Of a DNA stretch of 44,509 bases, positions 1 to 9,030 are shown in pieces. A program made the translations under genes and the position numbers. The DNA is from an uncultured Lachnospiraceae bacterium. Its GTDB lineage: Bacteria > Bacillota > Clostridia > Lachnospirales > Lachnospiraceae. A model generated the notes under the pieces. That model was not told the DNA's origin, ran no database searches, and worked only from the letters and a program-made list of their open reading frames with translations. Location: assembly GCA_945949045.1 (NCBI GenBank), contig CAMFDG010000015.1:1-44509 (forward strand). The letters are read 5' to 3'. Position 1 is the first letter of the stretch; each line of letters begins with the position of its first letter.

Positions 1-138
1 GATGGATAGCGGAACCCGCGTCAAATTGCTGTTTTGTCTGGTATCGAATTTCGGCTCCTTTGCTCATTTGCGTTCATTCGCCGGCCGGAGAATTCCGGCG
101 GCAGGCAGAGCCGCACGAAAATCAGTGTGGGAAATTTC
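1..138. repeat. Dispersed MITE-like repeat, copy 1 (cut by window edge)
   Basis: The right part of this stretch, read on the minus strand, gives TTCCCACACTGATTTTCGTG followed by CTGCCTGCCG and GAATTCTCCGG blocks. The same blocks in the same order occur at 44212-44338, and the end sequence alone occurs at 9555-9583. Bases 1-15 (GATGGATAGCGGAAC) also match an internal block of the 44.2-kb copy. No gene is seen here. It lies directly downstream of the cobA-hemD stop and may contain the operon end. The left part of the copy is outside the window. Confidence 0.6.
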
Positions 139-140
139 AG

Positions 141-1646
141 TTAATTGATTAAATGCAGTAAGCCCTCATAGGTATGGGGGGCTGCCTCAATCAGGGGCGT
201 TGCCCCCATTGCCGTCAGTGCACTGCTGCACTTGGGACCGATGGAATAAATTTTTGTTTCTGCTGCCAGACGGGCCAGAAATTCCGGGGTTCGGCCGGCA
301 AACAGGCGCTCTGCCGAAGAGGCGCAGGTAAAGAATATCCCGTCATAGGACATAAGCTCCCCATCCCCGGGTTCCTCATTCTGACATGCCACATTTTCAT
401 ACACGTTAAGCCGTCCGCAGTCGCAGACCGAAAGCAGGTCATCCACCAGATCATCCCCTGCATTTTTTGCCGTAGGATACCAGGCAAAGGGACGATGAAA
501 AACATCCGTGTAGACTGCCCTGATTTCCTCTGCCAGGGTTTTGCCGTCAAACTGCTGCGGCACAAGATCCGCGATAAGCCCGTACTCCCGAAGCTTCTCT
601 GCCGTTTTCTCTCCAATGACCACCAGTTTCATGTCACTTAAGGCCCGAACATCCAGTCCGGAGGAGAACAGGTTCCTCATAAAATATTTCACCCCGTTGG
701 CGCTGGTAAAAATCAAAAGGTCCACCTCGGAAAGCTCTTTTCCGGTATAGCGGGCAGGGATACCTGTGATCCGGCCCACCAAAGTCTCTGTGACCATTGC
801 GCCCTTCTCTCTCAGAGCCGCTGCCAGACGGGATGGCTCCTGTCCTATTTTCGGTATCAGATATCGTTTTCCAAACAGAGGCTTTTTCTCATAAGAATTC
901 AGAAAATCCCTAATTCCTACCACCTCGCCTACAACAATCATTGCCGGAGAGGTCAGCCCCCTGGTCTCAACCATCTCTGCTATATTTTCTAGGGTCCCCA
1001 CACAAGTGCGCTGCTCAGGTGTCGTTGCATGGGAAATGACGGCCGCGGGAGTGTCTGCTCTTCTGCCCGCCTGAAGAAGGCCCCGGGCGATCTGTTCTAC
1101 TCTGCAAAGCCCCATCAGAAAGACCAGAGTCTCCTCCTCATTCAACATTGAGCTGTAATCGAGACACACCTCCTGTTCGCTGTTTTTCCCCTGGGAATCG
1201 GTCCTCCGGTGTGCCGTGATCACACGAAAGGATGTGGCGATGCCCCGATGGGTCACCGGAATTCCGGCATAGGCCGCTCCTGCAATTGCCGAGCTCACCC
1301 CCGGCACAACCAAAAAGGAGATGCCATGCTCCCTGAGATAAATTCCCTCCTCACCGCCCCGTCCAAATACATAGGGATCACCGCCCTTTAAACGCACAAC
1401 GCACTTGTAACGCTTTGCCTTCTCAACAAGAAGTTCATTAATTTTTTCCTGGGGCATCGTATGGTGAGAATCTGCTTTCCCCGCATAGATACATTCACAG
1501 TCGGGACGCGCATAATCCAGCAGCTCCGGTGAGCAGAGCCTGTCGTAGATGATGCAGTCCGCTTTTTTCATTAATTCCAATCCTTTTACCGTCAGAAGCC
1601 CCGGGTCTCCCGGGCCCGCTCCCACCAGATATACCATTCCACTCAT
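141..1646 (-). CDS. cobA-hemD: Fused uroporphyrinogen-III C-methyltransferase / uroporphyrinogen-III synthase
   Basis: This cytoplasmic bifunctional enzyme closes hydroxymethylbilane to uroporphyrinogen III (HemD part) and methylates it twice with SAM to precorrin-2 (CobA/SUMT part). Residues 1 to about 245 are the methyltransferase: the SAM motif VGAGPGDPGLLTVKG is at 8-22, with RLKGGDPYVFGRGGEE and a PGVSSAIAGAAYAGIPVTHRG region further on. Residues of about 255-500 resemble uroporphyrinogen-III synthase, a poorly conserved family, ending in the typical SIGPKCSSALTAMGA stretch. At 501 residues it has the size of known CobA-HemD fusions in Clostridia. It is the last gene of the tetrapyrrole operon. 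Its ATG overlaps the stop of the upstream EAL gene by 4 bp (ATGA), which suggests coupled translation. Confidence 0.95.
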   Translation of the reverse strand: MSGMVYLVGAGPGDPGLLTVKGLELMKKADCIIYDRLCSPELLDYARPDCECIYAGKADSHHTMPQEKINELLVEKAKRYKCVVRLKGGDPYVFGRGGEEGIYLREHGISFLVVPGVSSAIAGAAYAGIPVTHRGIATSFRVITAHRRTDSQGKNSEQEVCLDYSSMLNEEETLVFLMGLCRVEQIARGLLQAGRRADTPAAVISHATTPEQRTCVGTLENIAEMVETRGLTSPAMIVVGEVVGIRDFLNSYEKKPLFGKRYLIPKIGQEPSRLAAALREKGAMVTETLVGRITGIPARYTGKELSEVDLLIFTSANGVKYFMRNLFSSGLDVRALSDMKLVVIGEKTAEKLREYGLIADLVPQQFDGKTLAEEIRAVYTDVFHRPFAWYPTAKNAGDDLVDDLLSVCDCGRLNVYENVACQNEEPGDGELMSYDGIFFTCASSAERLFAGRTPEFLARLAAETKIYSIGPKCSSALTAMGATPLIEAAPHTYEGLLHLIN

Positions 1647-3541
1647 TTTTTATATCCTCCCTGTGCCCGTACAAAGGCCAGAAACTCCTCTGCCGGCAGC
1701 GGTTTGGAAAAATAATAGCCCTGAATATAGTCGATGCCGATCTTTGCGAGATGCTCGAACTGTTCCCTGGTCTCCACGCCCTCCGACACAATGTGCAGGC
1801 CCATTTCCTGGATCATGTTTCGCGCAGCGCTCATGACAAATTTGGCCTTTTCCTTGTTAAAATAGGCCTGGGTCATATCCCGGTCAAACTTGATGATCTC
1901 CACCGGCATGTCCACAATGTAGTTCAGATTGCTCTCGCCGTTGCCGAAATCATCCAGAGAAAAACACACCCCGTATTCAATCAGCCTCTGCATATTGCGC
2001 AGCAGTATATTTCTGGCCTTGATGGAGCCGGTTTCCGTAATCTCAAGATTGATGAAGGAGGGATCTACCTGATACTGCTCCATAATACGAATGTAGCGCT
2101 CAGCAAGGGCCTCATCCTCGCACTGCTCAATGGACAGATTGATCTCGATATAGTGAATCCCGTATTCCCGAAGGTTGTTGTTTACGATAAACTGACAGGC
2201 CTTTTCAAAAATAATCTCTCCCAGCCGCAGAATACTGCCATTCTCCTCCGCCACCGGAATAAATACTCCCGGTGGAAGAATCGAGCCATCGGTATTTCGA
2301 ATGCGCACCAGAGCCTCCGCTGAGACGAACTGTTTCTTTTGCACTCCGTAAATCGGCTGGTAAAAAACCTCTACCCGGTCCTCCGCCATAGCATTCCGGA
2401 TGATTTTGGCAATGTGTTCCTTCCCCCGATGTTCATCTATCATCTCCTGATTTATGAACACCACCTGATTGTCGTCCTGGTCCACCTGATGTGCCTTACA
2501 GACATCCAGAATCCGAAAAGCCTCCTCCGCACTGGCGGCAAGAGAGTTATCCTCCAGCACGGTATAAATCGGTTCAATCAGGAATGCTGCTGTTTTGTCC
2601 TTCCACTCTCCGGCAAAACGACTTTGCACCATGTCCAAGGCCTTCCTTAACGCATCTTCGTCCGAAAAAAGAAAAACAAAATCGTGTTCCACCCGCTTGA
2701 ATACCCGCGCATTTGGAATCGCTGAGAAAAAAGACACCAGTTCCGGCATGACACTGTCAATTTTGCCCATCTCCTCCGTGTCCCTCTGATACTGCTCCAT
2801 GGAAACCAGAAGCAGGGAAAAGAACTGTCCATCCGCATACTTGTGCTTCATCAATTCCAGCAGCGCATGGGAGTTGAGGAGTCCGGTCTCCCGGTCCATG
2901 TTTCCCTCCGGATTCTCCAGTTCAAAAAAGAGAACCACCATGCCAAGAGCCGTAGCAAAGCCCACCAGAAGCATGGCGTTATTGAAAGCCTGAATGATGG
3001 TTGCAACCATCCACATTCCCATCCACATACCGATGGCATGCGCTCTTTTCTGATTCACCAGTTTCCGGTAACGGATCAGCCGGTATATATTGCTGATCAC
3101 AAAAAGAAGCGCAAAAATATAGGTTGCCTGCACGCTGGGCCCCAGCGTATAGACTTTGCGCCCTTCATGAAAATAGTCAATCGGCAGCACATAAATCAGC
3201 ACCATAGCCACTGCCATGCCAAGGCGGCTGGAAACTGCCAGAAACCGTGCGTTTTTTATATCCCGCAGATCCACACTTGTGTATACGTAGCAGGAATACC
3301 CCAATGCCACCAGAGATACCAGATACGTTTTGCAAATCAAAGCCAGCACAAAGCCGGGTAAGAATTCCCGGTATACAATCGCCACAATGGACAGCATATC
3401 AAAACATTCACAGAATATTGCAACAAACAGCGTATGCAAAAAACGCTTCTCTGTGGCCATCCAGAGCGCTTTCTGTCTCAGACAGAAATAAAGCAGTAAA
3501 ATCAAAATGAGCAAACCGCAAAACTGCATCTGTATATTCAT
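1643..3541 (-). CDS. Membrane EAL-domain cyclic-di-GMP phosphodiesterase with degenerate GGDEF domain
   Basis: The protein has 632 residues. The first 200 or so hold about seven hydrophobic segments and form an integral membrane sensor of unknown ligand. Residues of about 215-370 look like a GGDEF fold that has lost its signature (a VEHDF stretch stands where GGDEF is expected), so cyclase activity is unlikely. The EAL domain starts near 391 and keeps the residues expected of an active phosphodiesterase: EAL at 409-411, INLS near 77-80 of the domain, Glu500, DDFG at 530-533, Lys551, EGVE at 587-590 and the final QGYYFSKP. It probably degrades c-di-GMP at the membrane. It sits between hemC and cobA-hemD with a 4-bp overlap on each side, so it is co-translated with tetrapyrrole enzymes, which is an odd place for a signalling protein. 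The ligand and the reason for this linkage are unknown. Confidence 0.9.
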   Translation of the reverse strand: MNIQMQFCGLLILILLLYFCLRQKALWMATEKRFLHTLFVAIFCECFDMLSIVAIVYREFLPGFVLALICKTYLVSLVALGYSCYVYTSVDLRDIKNARFLAVSSRLGMAVAMVLIYVLPIDYFHEGRKVYTLGPSVQATYIFALLFVISNIYRLIRYRKLVNQKRAHAIGMWMGMWMVATIIQAFNNAMLLVGFATALGMVVLFFELENPEGNMDRETGLLNSHALLELMKHKYADGQFFSLLLVSMEQYQRDTEEMGKIDSVMPELVSFFSAIPNARVFKRVEHDFVFLFSDEDALRKALDMVQSRFAGEWKDKTAAFLIEPIYTVLEDNSLAASAEEAFRILDVCKAHQVDQDDNQVVFINQEMIDEHRGKEHIAKIIRNAMAEDRVEVFYQPIYGVQKKQFVSAEALVRIRNTDGSILPPGVFIPVAEENGSILRLGEIIFEKACQFIVNNNLREYGIHYIEINLSIEQCEDEALAERYIRIMEQYQVDPSFINLEITETGSIKARNILLRNMQRLIEYGVCFSLDDFGNGESNLNYIVDMPVEIIKFDRDMTQAYFNKEKAKFVMSAARNMIQEMGLHIVSEGVETREQFEHLAKIGIDYIQGYYFSKPLPAEEFLAFVRAQGGYKK

Positions 3542-4434
3542 AGCATTCCTTCCATTTGTTCCTGAATTCTTTTTGCTGCTGCTTTTGCTGCTTCCTCCGG
3601 GGTCTTACCGTTGACACGAACCCGGAAAAGCTGTTCCTTTTCTCCTGTTCCAAAGGCTGCCAGAAGGGATATTCCTCCATCCGGAAGAAGGCTGGCAAAA
3701 GCCCCCGCCGGAAGGCTGCAGTCACCTCCCATGATCCGGACAAAGGCCCTCTCTGCCTGAAGGATCCGGTCTGTATTCTCATCAGAAAGGGCGTTCATCC
3801 TGTCCAGAAGCTCAGGCATATCTGCCCGAAGCTCAATACCCAGGATTCCCTGCGCCGGGGCCGGTATCATCTGCTCCGGCTCCAGATACTGGGTCACCAG
3901 GGAAGCTTTTCCCAGACGGTTTAAGCCTGCTGCCGCCAGCACAAGACCATCCAGCTTCTGACTTGTCATTTTTTCCAATCGGGTTTCCACATTGCCGCGA
4001 ATATCCACAATCGCCAGATCCTCTCTGAGCGCCTTGAGCTGTATTCCTCTTCTCAGGCTCCCGGTCCCGATTCTGGCATTCTCCGGCAGGTTTTCCAGAG
4101 AAGAGGCCTCCCGCAGAACCAGCACATCCCGGGGATCCTCCCTTTCCCACGCTTTCGCAAACACAAGCCCCTCCGGCACCTCTGCCGGCATATCCTTCAT
4201 GCTGTGGACTGCCAGCTGGATCTCCCCGTCCAAAAGTGCACGCTCGATCTCCCGGACAAAAACGCCTTTTCCGCCTATTTCCCCCAGAGACCTGCTCTGT
4301 ATCCGGTCTCCCCTGGTTTTGATCAGCTTCAGGGATATCTCATCTTCCGGGTATTTTTTCTCCAGGCGTTGTTTTACATATTCTGCCTGGGCCACCGCCA
4401 GTCTGGAACCCCTTGTCCCGATTATGATCCGCAT
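3538..4434 (-). CDS. hemC: Hydroxymethylbilane synthase (porphobilinogen deaminase)
   Basis: The enzyme joins four porphobilinogen units into hydroxymethylbilane, using a dipyrromethane cofactor bound to a cysteine. That residue is Cys239 in the motif GGDCSLPAGAF. The N-terminus (IIGTRGSRLAVAQAEYV) and the central stretch TGSLRRGIQLKALR, which contacts substrate, are typical. The length of 298 residues is normal. It follows hemA by 12 bp, and its stop overlaps the start of the EAL gene by 4 bp. The product feeds the HemD half of the fused enzyme at the end of the operon. Confidence 0.97.
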   Translation of the reverse strand: MRIIIGTRGSRLAVAQAEYVKQRLEKKYPEDEISLKLIKTRGDRIQSRSLGEIGGKGVFVREIERALLDGEIQLAVHSMKDMPAEVPEGLVFAKAWEREDPRDVLVLREASSLENLPENARIGTGSLRRGIQLKALREDLAIVDIRGNVETRLEKMTSQKLDGLVLAAAGLNRLGKASLVTQYLEPEQMIPAPAQGILGIELRADMPELLDRMNALSDENTDRILQAERAFVRIMGGDCSLPAGAFASLLPDGGISLLAAFGTGEKEQLFRVRVNGKTPEEAAKAAAKRIQEQMEGML

Positions 4435-4446
4435 TGCTTTCTCCTT

Positions 4447-5745
4447 TTACAAATGAAAAAGTTCCTGCAGGGTACGCTCATACTCCTCCTGCTGCTGCCT
4501 GGTTCCGGCCTGCTTCAGTTCAAGAATCGGCTCCCGCATAAGCCGGTGCAGGGACGCCTTCAGGATCTTTTTTAGTATTTTCTGTTCTCTGGCATTCAGG
4601 TCCAGCTTACGGTTCAGATAAGAAAAGCTGTCCTCCACAATCTCTTCACACCGCTGCTGCATGGATTCGATGGTGGCATCTACGCCCGTGGTGGAGAACC
4701 ATTCCTCTGTTTCCTCCAGCGCCTCATCGATCATCTTCTGCCCTTCTGCCACCAGTTCCTCACGCTGTCTGCGATTAGCATCAACGATTTTCCCCAGACT
4801 GTCCAGATTAAAAAGCTTTGCCTCCTGACCAATTGCCGTCTCTACATCCCTGGGTGACGCAAGATCCAGAAACACCATGGGATGCGTAAGCACCAGCTCA
4901 CTTTTTCGTATCACATGGTGGGGCGATGCGGTCGCAGAGACAACAATATCGCATTCTTTCATGGCCTCATAGCGCTTCTCAAAAGGGATAATCAAAAGTT
5001 CCGGAAATTCCTTAAGCAGTTCCTTCGCGTGGGAAAATGTCCTGCTGCAGACCGTAACCGATTGTGCTCCGTACGAAAAGAGATATCTGAGGGCCAGCAC
5101 TGCGGTTTTTCCGCTGCCCACCACCAGAGCCCGCTTTCCCTTGATTCCAAACTGCTCCTCCACCTGCCGGATTCCCACATAACTGACAGACAGGGGCTTC
5201 TCACTGATATGAAGCTTTGTCTTCATCCTTTTGGCACAGGTAATGGCATCCCGGACCACCTTGTTTAATTCCTTCCCTGTGCACCCCATGGTCCTGGACA
5301 GTTCAAAGGCATCCTTCACCTGCCCTAAAATCTGATCTTCCCCCAATACCATGGATTCCAGGCCGGCTGTCACGCGAAACAGATAAGAAAGAGCCTCCGT
5401 TCCCGTTTTTTCCCGAAGATATGTTTTCACCTGTTCCCCTGAGATATCCGGAAACATGTCCTCGTACATGCGGCGCATCGTGAGAAAAGAGACCTGATTT
5501 CCGCCGGTCTCCGGCGCTGCCTCTTCCGGTTCATCATTCCGGGTCTTTCCTGCAGTTTCTCCCTGCTCCGGTACAAAGAAAAACACATCGCTGCGGTTGC
5601 AGGTGGACAGCACCATACACTGTCTGATTCCCTCCTCAAAAGCATGCTGGAGAAAATCAATTTTCTGATTGTCGGTAAAGGAAACATGATCCCTGACATC
5701 CTGATCTGCATCCTTATAATTGATTCCTATATAGCAAAATATCAT
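4447..5745 (-). CDS. hemA: Glutamyl-tRNA reductase
   Basis: This NADPH-dependent enzyme reduces glutamyl-tRNA(Glu) to glutamate-1-semialdehyde, the first committed step of C5-pathway tetrapyrrole synthesis. With the ATG at 5745 the catalytic cysteine falls at residue 49 (STCNRSDV), close to Cys50 of the family. A longer reading from a TTG at 5787 is possible but adds 14 residues that do not look like the family. The family domains follow in order: catalytic domain, NADPH-binding Rossmann domain (VVGSGKTAVLALRYL; the usual GAGEM is altered), and a helical dimerisation domain. The protein has 432 residues. The region around 150 carries a somewhat long acidic insertion (EPEEAAPETGG). It lies between hemL and hemC. 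Confidence 0.93.
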   Translation of the reverse strand: MIFCYIGINYKDADQDVRDHVSFTDNQKIDFLQHAFEEGIRQCMVLSTCNRSDVFFFVPEQGETAGKTRNDEPEEAAPETGGNQVSFLTMRRMYEDMFPDISGEQVKTYLREKTGTEALSYLFRVTAGLESMVLGEDQILGQVKDAFELSRTMGCTGKELNKVVRDAITCAKRMKTKLHISEKPLSVSYVGIRQVEEQFGIKGKRALVVGSGKTAVLALRYLFSYGAQSVTVCSRTFSHAKELLKEFPELLIIPFEKRYEAMKECDIVVSATASPHHVIRKSELVLTHPMVFLDLASPRDVETAIGQEAKLFNLDSLGKIVDANRRQREELVAEGQKMIDEALEETEEWFSTTGVDATIESMQQRCEEIVEDSFSYLNRKLDLNAREQKILKKILKASLHRLMREPILELKQAGTRQQQEEYERTLQELFHL

Positions 5746-5802
5746 ATAATTACCTGTATGTGATATGAAATGATCCTGACTGTTCAAAGCAGCTGCAAAT
5801 GA

Positions 5803-7080
5803 TCACCCACGGTCAAAATACTCCTGCACAACCTGAATCGTCCGGTCAATGTCCTCCTCCCCGTGGGCATCGGACACAAACATGGCCTCGAACTGGGATG
5901 GTGCCACGTAGATCCCATGATCCAGCAGAAAACCAAAATATCCGGCATAGGCTTTTGTGTCTGCACTCATTGCGGATTCATAATCCAAAACCGGGCGGTC
6001 TGTAAAAAAGATACTCATCAAAGAACCGATCTGGTTGACCGTCACCCGGGCTCCCCCGGCGAGGCGCACGGCATCTGCAAGGCGCTTTGTCTTCTGCTCT
6101 AAACGGTCATAAATTCCCGGGTCCTTTTCCAGAATCCGAAGGGTGGCCAGCCCCGCTGCTGTTGCCACCGGATTACCGGAAAGGGTTCCTGCCTGATACA
6201 CCGGTCCATCCGGAGAGACAAAGCGCATAATGTCTTCCCGGCCCCCGTAGGCTCCCACCGGCATTCCACCACCGATGATTTTACCAAAGGTGGAAAGATC
6301 CGGCTTGATCTGATAATATTCCTGAGCTCCGCCAAGGCTCAGTCGAAAGCCCGTAATCACTTCATCAAAGATAAGCAGAGCTCCATACTGTTTTGTTATC
6401 TCCCTTAGAAACGGAAGAAATCCAGGCTTTGGCAGAACAACTCCCATGTTGGCTGCCACCGGCTCCACGATCACCGCTGCGATCTCATCTTTATTTGCTG
6501 CAAACAATGCCTCCACACTGGACGGATCGTTGTACTCTGCCACCAGCGTGTTTTTTGTATAATCCGCCGGTACTCCCGCACTGTCCGGCACCGAAGTGGT
6601 AAGCGCTGCAGATCCGGCCTTCACCAGAAGCCCATCGGAATGTCCGTGATAGCACCCTCGGAATTTGATAATTTTATCTCTTCCTGTAACTCCCCGGGCC
6701 ACACGAATCGCACTCATGGCAGCCTCCGTCCCGGAGTTTACCAGACGGCTGACCTCCATGGAGGGAACCAGCTTTGCCAGAAGCTCTGCCATCTCCACCT
6801 CCCGCTCCGTGGGCGCCCCATAGGTAAGGCCATCCTCACAGGCGGCAGTCACCTCCCGCAGCACCCGGGGATCTGCGTGTCCTAAAATCCCCGGGCCCCA
6901 GGAGCAGATATAATCAATCATCTCATTGCCGTCCACATCGATGATCCGGTCTTTCTTTGCCTTTGCAATGAAGCGGGGGGTTCTGCCTACCGCGCGATAT
7001 GCACGAACCGGACTGTTCACGCCCCCCGGCAGGCGCTTAACGGCCCTGTCATATAATTTCCTTGAGTTATTATCGGTCAT
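5803..7080 (-). CDS. hemL: Glutamate-1-semialdehyde 2,1-aminomutase
   Basis: This PLP enzyme converts glutamate-1-semialdehyde to 5-aminolevulinate. The PLP lysine is Lys267 in STFGKIIGGGMPVGAYGG. The N-terminal LPGGVNSPVRAY and the NSGTEAAMSAIRVARG motif are diagnostic of HemL rather than other class-III aminotransferases. I chose the ATG at 7080, preceded by GAAAGGA with 7-nt spacing; a TTG two codons upstream is less likely. The length is 425 residues, as usual. The ribosome-binding site lies in a tandem duplication (AGAAATGTGAAAGG twice) that covers the end of hemB. Confidence 0.97.
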   Translation of the reverse strand: MTDNNSRKLYDRAVKRLPGGVNSPVRAYRAVGRTPRFIAKAKKDRIIDVDGNEMIDYICSWGPGILGHADPRVLREVTAACEDGLTYGAPTEREVEMAELLAKLVPSMEVSRLVNSGTEAAMSAIRVARGVTGRDKIIKFRGCYHGHSDGLLVKAGSAALTTSVPDSAGVPADYTKNTLVAEYNDPSSVEALFAANKDEIAAVIVEPVAANMGVVLPKPGFLPFLREITKQYGALLIFDEVITGFRLSLGGAQEYYQIKPDLSTFGKIIGGGMPVGAYGGREDIMRFVSPDGPVYQAGTLSGNPVATAAGLATLRILEKDPGIYDRLEQKTKRLADAVRLAGGARVTVNQIGSLMSIFFTDRPVLDYESAMSADTKAYAGYFGFLLDHGIYVAPSQFEAMFVSDAHGEEDIDRTIQVVQEYFDRG

Positions 7081-7110
7081 ACCCAAATCCTTTCACATTT
7101 CTGGAACCTT

Positions 7111-8076
7111 TCACATTTCTGTGATCCACCGGGCGGCGTCCAGGGCGTGGTAAGTGATGATCATCTTGGCTCCGGCACGCTTCATCCCGATAAGATTCTC
7201 CATGACAATTTTTTTCTCATCAATCCATCCATTGGCTGCGGCGGCCTTCACCATGGCATATTCGCCACTGACGTTGTAGGCCACGATTGGAATATTATAG
7301 GAATCATGAATGTCCCTGATGATATCCATGTATGCCATCGCCGGTTTTGCGATGATCATGTCCGCCCCTTCCCTGATATCCTCCTCTACCTCGCGCATGG
7401 CCTCACGCCCGTTAGCCGGATCCATCTGATAGGTCTTACGGTCTCCAAAGCCCGGTGCAGAATGTGCCGCATCCCGGAAGGGACCGTAGTAGCCGGAAGC
7501 AAATTTTGCAGAGTAGGCCATGATCGGTGTGTAGGCAAATCCAGCTTCATCCAATGCCTTCCGAATCACCCCGATACGCTTGTCCATCATATCACTGGGA
7601 GCAATGATATCCGCCCCCGCCTTCGCGTAGCTGACAGCCGTTTTCGCAAGAAGCGGGAGCGTCTGATCATTCAGAATCACGCCTTCTCTCACCAGTCCGC
7701 AATGGCCGTGGGAGGTGTACTCACAAAGACAGACATCTGCAATCACCAGCAGTTTTGGATAATCCTTTTTGATTTTCCGCAAGGCCTCCTGCACAATCCC
7801 ATGATCGTCATAAGCGCCGCTGCCCACCTCATCCTTGTGATCCGGAATTCCAAAGAGAAGAATCGCGGGAATACCTGCTTTCACCACCCGGTCCAGTTCC
7901 TCCCACATCCGGTCAATGGAATACTGGCAGATCCCCGGCATGGACTCCACCGGCTGCACTATATTTTCCCCTGCTGCCACAAACATCGGGTAAATCAGTT
8001 CATCCACTCTCAGATGATTTTCTCTCACCATATCCCGCATCACCGCGGTCTGTCTTAATCTTCTTGTACGCTCCAT
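7111..8076 (-). CDS. hemB: Porphobilinogen synthase (5-aminolevulinate dehydratase)
   Basis: The enzyme condenses two 5-aminolevulinate molecules to porphobilinogen. The two active-site lysines are visible as Lys191 ([13 protein letters not shown]) and Lys244 ([11 protein letters not shown]). The cysteine cluster [13 protein letters not shown] (Cys116, Cys118, Cys126) marks the zinc-dependent type. The length of 321 residues is normal. It is preceded by a purine-rich leader on its coding strand, with no single strong Shine-Dalgarno site, and followed by hemL after a 30-bp gap. Confidence 0.97.
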   Translation of the reverse strand: MERTRRLRQTAVMRDMVRENHLRVDELIYPMFVAAGENIVQPVESMPGICQYSIDRMWEELDRVVKAGIPAILLFGIPDHKDEVGSGAYDDHGIVQEALRKIKKDYPKLLVIADVCLCEYTSHGHCGLVREGVILNDQTLPLLAKTAVSYAKAGADIIAPSDMMDKRIGVIRKALDEAGFAYTPIMAYSAKFASGYYGPFRDAAHSAPGFGDRKTYQMDPANGREAMREVEEDIREGADMIIAKPAMAYMDIIRDIHDSYNIPIVAYNVSGEYAMVKAAAANGWIDEKKIVMENLIGMKRAGAKMIITYHALDAARWITEM

Positions 8077-8244
8077 TTTCTATCTCTTCTTTCCATTTAT
8101 CTTTTCTTTTTTCACTTTCTCCGCTTTTTCCCCTCTTTCTCTTCTTTTTTCTCTTTTCGTGGGCTGCGGATGGGATTATCCGGCTCTGGCACCCACATTT
8201 TAGGCATTTAGCGGGATGTAAATATGCCCAAAACGCTATCGTAG
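8077..8244 (-). promoter_or_regulatory. Purine-rich leader between precorrin-2 dehydrogenase and hemB
   Basis: On the coding (minus) strand, bases 8158 to 8077 are almost only A and G, interrupted by a few T or C. This is about 80 nt directly upstream of the hemB ATG. It contains many weak Shine-Dalgarno-like GGA and GAGG stretches. Further upstream, 8160-8244 holds no gene or hairpin I can name. It may be an unstructured ribosome standby region. That is inference. Confidence 0.4.
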
Positions 8245-8856
8245 CTAACGCTCCTCCTCCGAAAGACTGCTGCCGTCTCCACCCGCCTCAATATCGGAAA
8301 GCAGCCGCGCAAGCACTTCCCGATATAGTTTCTTTCGATCTGTCTGCGCGTCCACCTGAACCTTCACACTGTCCCGGAGGCTGCCCAGATATTCATTGGC
8401 ATTCCCCAGTTCCGGTGTCAGCACCTTCGCCATTTCCTTCTTCAGATACTGGGTCATAACCGGACTGTTACCGCCGCTGGAAAAAGCCCCCACCAGATTC
8501 TTTTCTCTCACATAGGAGGGAAAAATAAAGCTGCAGTCCTCTATCTGGTCCACTGCATTCACAGGAATATGCAGCTGCCTGGCACACTCTGCCACCCGGT
8601 GATTCAGGGCAGCATCATCTGTTGCCGCCACCACCAGCATACAGCCGGTCAGGTCCTCCTCACAGAAAGGCCTCGGATACAGTCTTACGCCCTGGTTCTC
8701 CAGAGCGCAGAGTTCCGGCAGAAATTCCGGTGCCACAACGAAAACCTTTGCGCCAAAATCCAAAAGCACCTGCACCTTCCGAAGAGCCACGGCTCCTCCC
8801 CCCACTACCAGACAGTTTTTATTTTCAATTTCTATAAACATCGGAAAATATGCCAT
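8245..8856 (-). CDS. Precorrin-2 dehydrogenase (siroheme synthase N-domain type)
   Basis: The enzyme oxidises precorrin-2 to sirohydrochlorin with NAD and, in some relatives, also inserts iron. The N-terminal Rossmann motif VVGGGAVALRKV is at about 18-29, and the ASSGGNSP-like loop of this family is seen as FSSGGNSPVMTQYLKKE. At 203 residues it matches the stand-alone dehydrogenase, without the methyltransferase half found in CysG. The reading frame stays open upstream to 9126, but the extra 90 residues are not family-like. I chose the ATG at 8856; an ATG at 8883 is an alternative, and neither has an ideal Shine-Dalgarno site. It is the first gene of the operon and handles the product of the last one. 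Confidence 0.88.
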   Translation of the reverse strand: MAYFPMFIEIENKNCLVVGGGAVALRKVQVLLDFGAKVFVVAPEFLPELCALENQGVRLYPRPFCEEDLTGCMLVVAATDDAALNHRVAECARQLHIPVNAVDQIEDCSFIFPSYVREKNLVGAFSSGGNSPVMTQYLKKEMAKVLTPELGNANEYLGSLRDSVKVQVDAQTDRKKLYREVLARLLSDIEAGGDGSSLSEEER

Positions 8857-9030
8857 AATAAATAATAATATAATTCCTTCCATGATTTTGCAAGTATATC
8901 CATGGGATTCCCAAGGAAATACTAACTCTGAAGGTTGCATGTACCTTACTGCACAAAGGAAATCAGCCAATGATTTGCCGGACGGAAACAGTAACAACCC
9001 AAATGATAAAAAGTTTGATTGGAGGGCGGA

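Noticed and set aside
7147-8058. 303-residue plus-strand frame antisense to hemB
   Set aside because: It mirrors hemB, has a histidine/cysteine/proline-rich composition typical of antisense frames, and has no ribosome-binding site.
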